From positions 1 to 37,852 of the forward strand of contig JAZQYK010000058.1 of assembly GCA_045633505.1 (NCBI GenBank): a stretch of 37,852 bases of DNA, given 5' to 3'. Below are positions 32,753-37,852 of the stretch, piece after piece (position 1 is the first letter of the stretch; every line of letters begins with the position of its first letter). The notes under the pieces are model-generated. The model was not told the DNA's origin. It made no database searches and was given only the letters and a program-made list of their open reading frames with translations. A program made the position numbers and the translations under genes. Source of the stretch: Fimenecus sp045633505 (GTDB lineage Bacteria > Bacillota > Clostridia > Oscillospirales > Acutalibacteraceae).

Positions 32753-34858
32753 ATGAGAAACACATATAGCTTCAAAATGCGAACAACGGCATTTATTGTG
32801 GCTGTTTTGTTCGTTATCTCATTTTTTATTGCTGACCTTTTCAGAATACAAATTATTAACAGAGACGAATATGACTCAAAGACGATTTCCCTTTCAAAAG
32901 CCTCCTCTGAAATCGAAGCGCTTCGTGGCGAAATCCTTGACAGTAACGGTAAGGCGTTAGTGTATAACGTCCGTTCAAATTCAATTTATATTGATGCGTC
33001 ATATTTTCCGTCATCTTCAAAGAAAGCAGAGCGAAACGAAATTCTGTTGGCTTTGGTAAGGCTTTTTGAGGCAAATCAGGTTGAATATAAAAGCTCGTTG
33101 CCAATCGTTTCGGTAAACGGCACAATCACCTTTGTAAACGACAGCGAAAGCGATAAAAAATATCTTTTTCAAAAGGACTATCTCAATTTGAATTCCTATG
33201 CAACTGCACAGAATTGCTTTGACGCCCTTTGTGAGTTTTATGATTTTAAAGATATGACTCAGGATGAAATTCTCAAGGTCGGCGGAATACTTTTTGAGAT
33301 GAGAAAAGGGGATTTTTCAAAAAGCAATCCCTTTACCCTTGCTGAAGACGTTTCCGACGACGTTGTTCTTGTGATTAAAGAGCAAAGCAGATTTTATCAG
33401 GGCGTTGAAATCCGTGTTGATACCGGACGCGCTTTCTATGACGGCACAATTGCGCCGCACATAATCGGTTATTACGACTCAATCAGTGCCGAAGAATATG
33501 CAAAGGTAACTGAGGAATATAAAGAAAAGCTCGACGACCCGACGCTTACCGATGAAGAAAAAGAAAGCCTGAAATTAAAGGCTTACGGTATGACTGACAA
33601 AATCGGTAAATTCGGCATTGAAAATGCAATGGAAAACGAGCTTCGCGGTACAAACGGCATAATGACAACAACTACTAACAGTGACGGCACGAAAACTACT
33701 GCGATTACTCGAAATCCCGAAAACGGTAACAACGTTATTCTGACAATTGATGCGGATTTCCAGAAAAAAGTTCAGGATATCCTTGCGGCAAGAATTGACA
33801 GCACGAAGGGTTCAAAAAACGTTGCGGCGGCAGGCAGTATCGTGGTTATGGACGTTAATGATTTTTCAGTCCTTGCCTGTGCCACTTATCCTTCTTACGA
33901 TTTGTCAACTTACAAAGAAAACATAGTGGCGCTTAATACTGACGAAACGGCACCTCTCTGGAACAGAGCGTTGAGAAGCACTTATGAGCCGGGTTCAACG
34001 GTAAAACCTTTGGTAGCGTTGGCAGGTCTTGAGGAAGGAATCGTAACTGCCGACCAGCTTATAAAATGTACCGCGTTATATACGTATTTCAGCGATATGA
34101 CCTTCCGTTGCTATAACGTTGCAAGTCACGCAGGAAGTGAAATAAACGTTAAACAAGCCTTGCGTTATTCTTGTAACATCTATTTCTATGAGGTTGGTCG
34201 TCTGCTTGGCATTTCAAAAATGAATGACTATTTTAAAAAGATGGGTCTTGGAAGCAAAACGGGTGTTGAAATTACTGAGGCAACGGGTGTTGTTGCAGGT
34301 CCTGAAGAAAGAGAAGCAAAGGGACTTGTTTGGTATCCGGGTGATACAGTTCAGGCGGCGATTGGTCAGGCTGATAACCTTTTCACACCAATCCAACTTT
34401 GTTCCTATGTTTCTACTCTTGCAAACGGCGGTACAAGATATAAGGCTCATTTTGTAAAAAGCATAAAATCAGCAGATTATTCAGAAACTATTTATGAAGC
34501 GGAGCCAGTAATCCTTAATGAAAATGAATTTTCAAGAAGTTCATTGAAAACGGTCCGCGAAGGTATGATAATGATGGCGAATTCTCAAGCCGCTTTTCAG
34601 GGACTTCCTTATCAGATTGCCGCAAAAACGGGTACTGCTGAAGCAAAAAGAAAAGTAAACGGTGTAACCGTTGAATTTACAAACGGTTTTATGATTTCTT
34701 ATGCCCCTGCCGATGACCCCGAAATCGCAGTTGTTATCGCAGTTGAAAATATCACTTCAGGTGGTATGGGCGCTTATGTCCGTGACGTTTATGAGGCATA
34801 TTTCAACAGAAATTCAGAAGTAACAAACACTCAACAAAGCGGAACAGTTTTAAATTAA
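32753..34858 (+). CDS. mrdA: Class B penicillin-binding protein (PBP2-type transpeptidase)
   Basis: Cross-links peptidoglycan during side-wall growth. The 701 residues have one N-terminal membrane helix (about 11-32), the dimerisation domain with RGEILDSNGKAL near 58, and the transpeptidase domain with SxxK at Ser415-Lys418 (EPGSTVKP), SCN in YSCNIYFYEVG near 474, and KTGTAEA from Lys625. Position behind mreBCD argues for the elongation PBP2 and not the divisome or sporulation homologues (FtsI/SpoVD). No rodA follows, so the partner glycosyltransferase is elsewhere. The ribosome site AAGGACGGTGA lies just upstream. Confidence 0.9.
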   Translation: MRNTYSFKMRTTAFIVAVLFVISFFIADLFRIQIINRDEYDSKTISLSKASSEIEALRGEILDSNGKALVYNVRSNSIYIDASYFPSSSKKAERNEILLALVRLFEANQVEYKSSLPIVSVNGTITFVNDSESDKKYLFQKDYLNLNSYATAQNCFDALCEFYDFKDMTQDEILKVGGILFEMRKGDFSKSNPFTLAEDVSDDVVLVIKEQSRFYQGVEIRVDTGRAFYDGTIAPHIIGYYDSISAEEYAKVTEEYKEKLDDPTLTDEEKESLKLKAYGMTDKIGKFGIENAMENELRGTNGIMTTTTNSDGTKTTAITRNPENGNNVILTIDADFQKKVQDILAARIDSTKGSKNVAAAGSIVVMDVNDFSVLACATYPSYDLSTYKENIVALNTDETAPLWNRALRSTYEPGSTVKPLVALAGLEEGIVTADQLIKCTALYTYFSDMTFRCYNVASHAGSEINVKQALRYSCNIYFYEVGRLLGISKMNDYFKKMGLGSKTGVEITEATGVVAGPEEREAKGLVWYPGDTVQAAIGQADNLFTPIQLCSYVSTLANGGTRYKAHFVKSIKSADYSETIYEAEPVILNENEFSRSSLKTVREGMIMMANSQAAFQGLPYQIAAKTGTAEAKRKVNGVTVEFTNGFMISYAPADDPEIAVVIAVENITSGGMGAYVRDVYEAYFNRNSEVTNTQQSGTVLN

Positions 34859-34870
34859 CATAAAAAACAC

Positions 34871-34899
34871 TTGATTTTTAAAAAATCTTGTGTTATACT
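34871..34899 (+). promoter_or_regulatory. Promoter of rpsO
   Basis: TTGATT (34871-34876), a 17-base spacer, then TATACT (34894-34899). A start near 34906 gives a leader of about 100 bases. Confidence 0.7.
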
Positions 34900-34905
34900 A
34901 TCAAG

Positions 34906-35007
34906 GCTATCTCTGTGCACTCGGGTGATTGAGTAATCCCAAAGGGAATTCACCTACTTTCATCTGGGGCATTTGAGCATAAATATTTTAAATGAGGTGA
35001 AATGACA
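34906..35007 (+). promoter_or_regulatory. Structured rpsO leader, probable S15 autoregulatory element
   Basis: Two alternative pairings share one segment. GGTGA (34924-34928) pairs with TCACC (34950-34954), enclosing a TCCC-AAA-GGGA hairpin (34937-34947). Alternatively TTCACCT (34949-34955) pairs with AGGTGAA (34995-35001), the Shine-Dalgarno of rpsO. They are mutually exclusive, so the leader can hide or free the ribosome site. S15 represses its own mRNA through unrelated leaders in several bacterial groups. That this one binds S15 is inference. Confidence 0.65.
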
Positions 35008-35271
35008 ATGACACAGGCAGAAAAGCAGGCTATTATGGCTGAATACGCTGCTCACGAAGGCGACACAGGTTCTCCTGAGGTTCAGATTGCAGTTCTCACA
35101 AAGAGAATTAACGACCTTACAGAGCATCTTAAGGCTAACAAGAAGGACCACCACTCAAGAAGAGGTCTTCTCAAGATGGTTGGTCGCAGAAGAAATCTTC
35201 TCGCATACCTTCAGAAGAACGACATTGAAAGATACCGTTCAATCGTTGCAAGACTTGGTCTTCGTAAGTAA
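35008..35271 (+). CDS. rpsO: Ribosomal protein S15
   Basis: Primary 16S rRNA binder of the small-subunit platform. The 87 residues include the hallmark GDTGSPEVQIAVLTKRI and DHHSRRGLLKMVGRRRNLLAYL. The start at 35008 is chosen over the ATG at 35002, because AGGTGA (34995-35000) leaves seven bases to the second ATG but only one to the first. It is followed by pnp, the classic rpsO-pnp pair. Confidence 0.98.
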   Translation: MTQAEKQAIMAEYAAHEGDTGSPEVQIAVLTKRINDLTEHLKANKKDHHSRRGLLKMVGRRRNLLAYLQKNDIERYRSIVARLGLRK

Positions 35272-35283
35272 TCAAAACATTTT

Positions 35284-35313
35284 AAGGCAGATAAGATTTC
35301 CCTTATCTGCCTT
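35284..35313 (+). other. Perfect 12-base-pair hairpin between rpsO and pnp
   Basis: AAGGCAGATAAG (35284-35295) pairs with CTTATCTGCCTT (35302-35313), loop of six. It is followed by GAATTGCTTTT and not a clean T-run, so it may be a weak terminator protecting the rpsO 3' end, or an RNase III processing site as between rpsO and pnp in E. coli. Confidence 0.65.
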
Positions 35314-35339
35314 GAATTGCTTTTAAAGGCAGTTAAAAA

Positions 35340-35426
35340 CGGGGCGAAATCCCAAGCTTTAGTGATAAATAGAGCTTTTAAATATTTTTGAAGGTTGTAT
35401 TTATTGCTAAACAGATTTTTGCCCCG
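35340..35426 (+). promoter_or_regulatory. Structured pnp leader with long-range stem
   Basis: CGGGGC (35340-35345) pairs with GCCCCG (35421-35426), extended by AAATC (35347-35351) against GATTT (35414-35418). The roughly 62-base interior includes AAGCT/AGCTT pairing (about 35354 and 35373). The stem ends 39 bases before the pnp start. PNPase controls its own mRNA through its leader in E. coli. A similar role here is inference. Confidence 0.5.
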
Positions 35427-35465
35427 ATACAATAAAAAATAAAAAAGTAAAGGAAGGTAAAAATT

Positions 35466-37661
35466 ATGTTTTTTAAGAATTTCAAAGTTTGGGAAACTGA
35501 ACTTGCAGGCAGAAAATTAACTCTTGAAACAGGCAAGATGGCCGGTCTTGCAAACGCAGCTGTTATGGCTCGTTACGGTGAGACAGAAGTTCTTTGTACA
35601 GTTACAGCTTCTGCAAAGCCAAGAGAAGGTGTGGATTTCTTCCCACTTTCAGTTGATTACGAAGAAAAAATGTACTCAGTAGGTCGCATTCCTGGCTCAT
35701 TCCAGAGAAGAGAAGGCAGAGCAAGTGAAAAGGCTATTCTTACTTCTCGTTGCATTGACAGACCTATTCGTCCTCTTTTCCCTAAGGACCTTAGAAATGA
35801 CTGCTCAGTAGTTGCTACTGTAATGTCAGTTGACCTTGATTGCTCACCTGAAATCACAGCTATGATTGGTGTTTCAGCAGCAATCGCAATTTCAGATATT
35901 CCATGGGACGGCCCAATTTCAGGTGTTAACGTTGGTCTTGTTGAAGGCAAAATCGTTATTAACCCAAATCTCGAAGAAAGAGCAAAGTCAGACCTTGTTT
36001 TGACTGTCGCTTCTACCGCTGACCTTGTTGCTATGATTGAAGCAGGTGCAAACGAAATCGATGATGATACAATGTTTGACGCTATTATGGCAGGTCACGC
36101 TGAAAACCAGAAAATTGTTAAATTCATTCAGGGCATCGTCCAAGAAGTTGGTAAGCCAAAGTTCGCTTATGAATCTTCTGACCCGGACCCAGAAATTATG
36201 GCAGAAATTGAAGAATTCTGCATTGAAGACGTTAAAAAGGCTCTTGATACTGACGACAAGCTCGTTCGTGACGAAGCGCTTCTTCCGATTTATGAAGCAG
36301 TTCACGAAAAGTTTGACGAAAGATTTGAAGGCAACGAAGCAAAACTTGACGAGATTATGTATCTTGTTCAGAAGCACGTTGTTCGTGCTTGGCTTAAGGA
36401 TGAACACAAGCGTGTTGACGGTCGTGGTATTGACGATATCCGTCCTCTTAATGCAGAAGTTGACCTTATTACTCGTGCTCACGGTTCAGGTATGTTCACT
36501 CGCGGACAGACTCAGGTTCTTTCAATTGCAACTTTAGGACCAATGGGTGACGCTCAGCTTCTTGACGGTCTTGATGAGCAGACAGAAAAGAGATATATCC
36601 ACCACTACAATTTCCCATCATATTCAGTTGGTGAAACAAAGCCATCTCGTGGCCCAGGTCGTAGAGAAATCGGTCACGGTGCACTTGCTGAAAAGGCTCT
36701 TGTTCCCGTTCTTCCGTCAGTTGATGAGTTCCCTTATGCTATCCGTGTTGTATCAGAAGTTCTTTCTTCAAACGGTTCAACTTCACAGGGTTCAATCTGC
36801 GGTTCAACTCTTGCTCTTATGGCAGCAGGTGTTCCAATTAAAGCTCCCGTTGCAGGTATTTCTTGCGGTCTTATCACAGGTGACGAAGGTGTTCACGGCG
36901 ACTTTATGACAATGGTTGACATTCAGGGTCTTGAAGACTTCTATGGCGATATGGACTTTAAAGTAGCAGGCACAAAGAACGGTATCACAGCTATTCAGAT
37001 GGACCTTAAAGTACACGGTCTTACACCTGAAATCATTAAAGAAGCATTTGCAAAGACACACAAGGCAAGAAATTATATCCTTGATGAAATTATGATTCCT
37101 TGTATTGCAGAGCCTCGTGCAGAGCTTTCAAAATATGCTCCAAAGATGCTTTCAACAGTAATCAATCCTGAAAAAATCGGTGACGTTATCGGTAAGCAGG
37201 GTAAGGTTATTCAGAAGATTCAGGCAGATTGCGAAGTTAAGATTGATATTGAAGAAGACGGTCGCGTATTTATTTCAGGTATCGACATTGAAAATGCAAA
37301 ACGCGCATTGACAATCGTTGAGCTTATTGCAAAGGACCCTGAAATCGGCGCAATCTACAACGGTGTTGTAACAAGACTTATGAGCTTTGGCGCATTCGTT
37401 GAAATCGCTCCCGGTAAAGAAGGCCTTGTTCATATCAGCCGTCTTGACGTTAAGCGTACAGAAAAGGTTGAAGACGTTGTAAACGTTGGTGATACAGTAC
37501 TTGTAAAGGTGCTTGAAATTGACGACCAGGGCAGACTTAACCTTTCTCGTCGTGATGCTCTTATCGAAGTTAAAGGTCTTGTTCCTGAAAACGATATTGA
37601 CGAAGAGCCAAAGAAGCGTGATAACAACCGTCGTTTCAACAGAAGAAGAAACAACGACTAA
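35466..37661 (+). CDS. pnp: Polyribonucleotide nucleotidyltransferase (PNPase)
   Basis: Phosphorolytic 3'-5' exoribonuclease and RNA-degradosome partner. The 731 residues contain two RNase PH domains separated by a helical linker, with FFPLSVDYEEKMYSVGRIPGSF in the first and RGQTQVLSIATLG in the second. They are followed by KH (about 560-615, VIGKQGKVIQKIQ) and S1 (about 625-695, GVVTRLMSFGAFVEI). The tail is Arg/Asn-rich (RRFNRRRNND). Length and order are normal. AAGGAAGGT precedes the ATG. It lies behind rpsO and ends at a strong terminator. Confidence 0.98.
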   Translation: MFFKNFKVWETELAGRKLTLETGKMAGLANAAVMARYGETEVLCTVTASAKPREGVDFFPLSVDYEEKMYSVGRIPGSFQRREGRASEKAILTSRCIDRPIRPLFPKDLRNDCSVVATVMSVDLDCSPEITAMIGVSAAIAISDIPWDGPISGVNVGLVEGKIVINPNLEERAKSDLVLTVASTADLVAMIEAGANEIDDDTMFDAIMAGHAENQKIVKFIQGIVQEVGKPKFAYESSDPDPEIMAEIEEFCIEDVKKALDTDDKLVRDEALLPIYEAVHEKFDERFEGNEAKLDEIMYLVQKHVVRAWLKDEHKRVDGRGIDDIRPLNAEVDLITRAHGSGMFTRGQTQVLSIATLGPMGDAQLLDGLDEQTEKRYIHHYNFPSYSVGETKPSRGPGRREIGHGALAEKALVPVLPSVDEFPYAIRVVSEVLSSNGSTSQGSICGSTLALMAAGVPIKAPVAGISCGLITGDEGVHGDFMTMVDIQGLEDFYGDMDFKVAGTKNGITAIQMDLKVHGLTPEIIKEAFAKTHKARNYILDEIMIPCIAEPRAELSKYAPKMLSTVINPEKIGDVIGKQGKVIQKIQADCEVKIDIEEDGRVFISGIDIENAKRALTIVELIAKDPEIGAIYNGVVTRLMSFGAFVEIAPGKEGLVHISRLDVKRTEKVEDVVNVGDTVLVKVLEIDDQGRLNLSRRDALIEVKGLVPENDIDEEPKKRDNNRRFNRRRNND

Positions 37662-37676
37662 TATCAATAAATAATT

Positions 37677-37706
37677 AAAACCCTCACACTAGTGAGGGTT
37701 TTGTTG
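37677..37706 (+). terminator. Rho-independent terminator of pnp
   Basis: AAAACCCTCAC (37677-37687) pairs with GTGAGGGTTTT (37692-37702), loop ACTA, followed by GTTGTT. Confidence 0.9.
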
Positions 37707-37751
37707 TTTATAAATTTGAATTTGTCGGGCTCTTTTATATACACATTTTAC

Positions 37752-37826
37752 GTAGGGGCTGGCGTCCCCGACAGCCCGAAATAAGTAACAGCAAAACCTA
37801 CGGGTCGTCGAGACGCCGACCCCTAC
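37752..37826. repeat. Complete REPIN-like element at the right edge
   Basis: The left arm is 37752-37778 (GTAGGGGCTGGCGTCCCCG, then ACAGCCCG) and the inverted right arm is 37801-37826 (ends GACCCCTAC), with a 22-base spacer. The arms share GTAGGGG...GGCGTC...CGA...CCCG after reversal, allowing small shifts. The sequence then continues through the 22-base linker into GTAG of the next element, where the window ends. Confidence 0.8.
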
Positions 37827-37852
37827 AATGCACTAATTGCGTTGTTCTGTAG

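Overview
The window is a 37.9 kb piece of a chromosome from a low-to-moderate-GC Gram-positive bacterium, most likely an uncultured gut Clostridia member (Oscillospiraceae/Ruminococcaceae-like). The evidence is the gene set and order (rny-ymdB, mreBCD-PBP2, rpsO-pnp), the DapL route to lysine, sigma-A promoters with strong AGGAGG ribosome sites, and a BspA-type leucine-rich surface protein with cell-wall-binding repeats. There is no phage, plasmid or CRISPR content.

Layout. 1-454: cluster of REP/REPIN-like palindromes, then the rny promoter. 455-7462 (+): rny (RNase Y), a YmdB-type phosphodiesterase, an orphan oligopeptide-type binding lipoprotein, recG, and an alpha/beta hydrolase. 7463-7706: degenerate repeat and a bidirectional terminator. 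7701-9622 (-): AI-2E-type membrane protein and a CpsB-type PHP phosphatase. 9854-18320 (+): hom, lysC, guaB, RAYT1, glyA, dapF, dapL, RAYT2, mainly aspartate-family, purine and one-carbon metabolism with two REP-associated tyrosine transposases slotted in. 18347-21419 (-): ahcY, a zinc-ribbon/DUF2628 membrane protein, and galU. 21592-23412 (+): membrane protein with a Lys/Pro-rich repeat tail. 23529-23800: solitary 5S rRNA with its own promoter and two terminators. 23912-30187 (+): ECF-type sigma factor, putative membrane anti-sigma factor with an external Ig-like domain, and a 1604-residue surface protein. 30315-34858 (+): mreB, mreC, mreD and a class B PBP for cell elongation. 34871-37706 (+): rpsO and pnp, each behind a structured leader. 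37752-37852: REPIN-like repeats again.

Most unusual feature. Both RAYT genes carry, inside their reading frames, two inverted copies of the palindrome that also occurs between genes. The two arms match each other within a gene (24/24 and 25/27 bases) but belong to different sequence types in the two genes. They flank the segment encoding the HIH catalytic motif. Both RAYT start codons overlap the stop codon of an upstream housekeeping gene (guaB, dapL).

The last 74 bases equal the first 74. Because they lie within the REPIN cluster, this is best read as an assembly break at a multicopy repeat and not as circularity. Other items of interest are an rpsO leader with two mutually exclusive pairings, a pnp leader with a long-range stem, a hairpin covering the dapF ribosome site, and the sigma/anti-sigma/surface-protein module.
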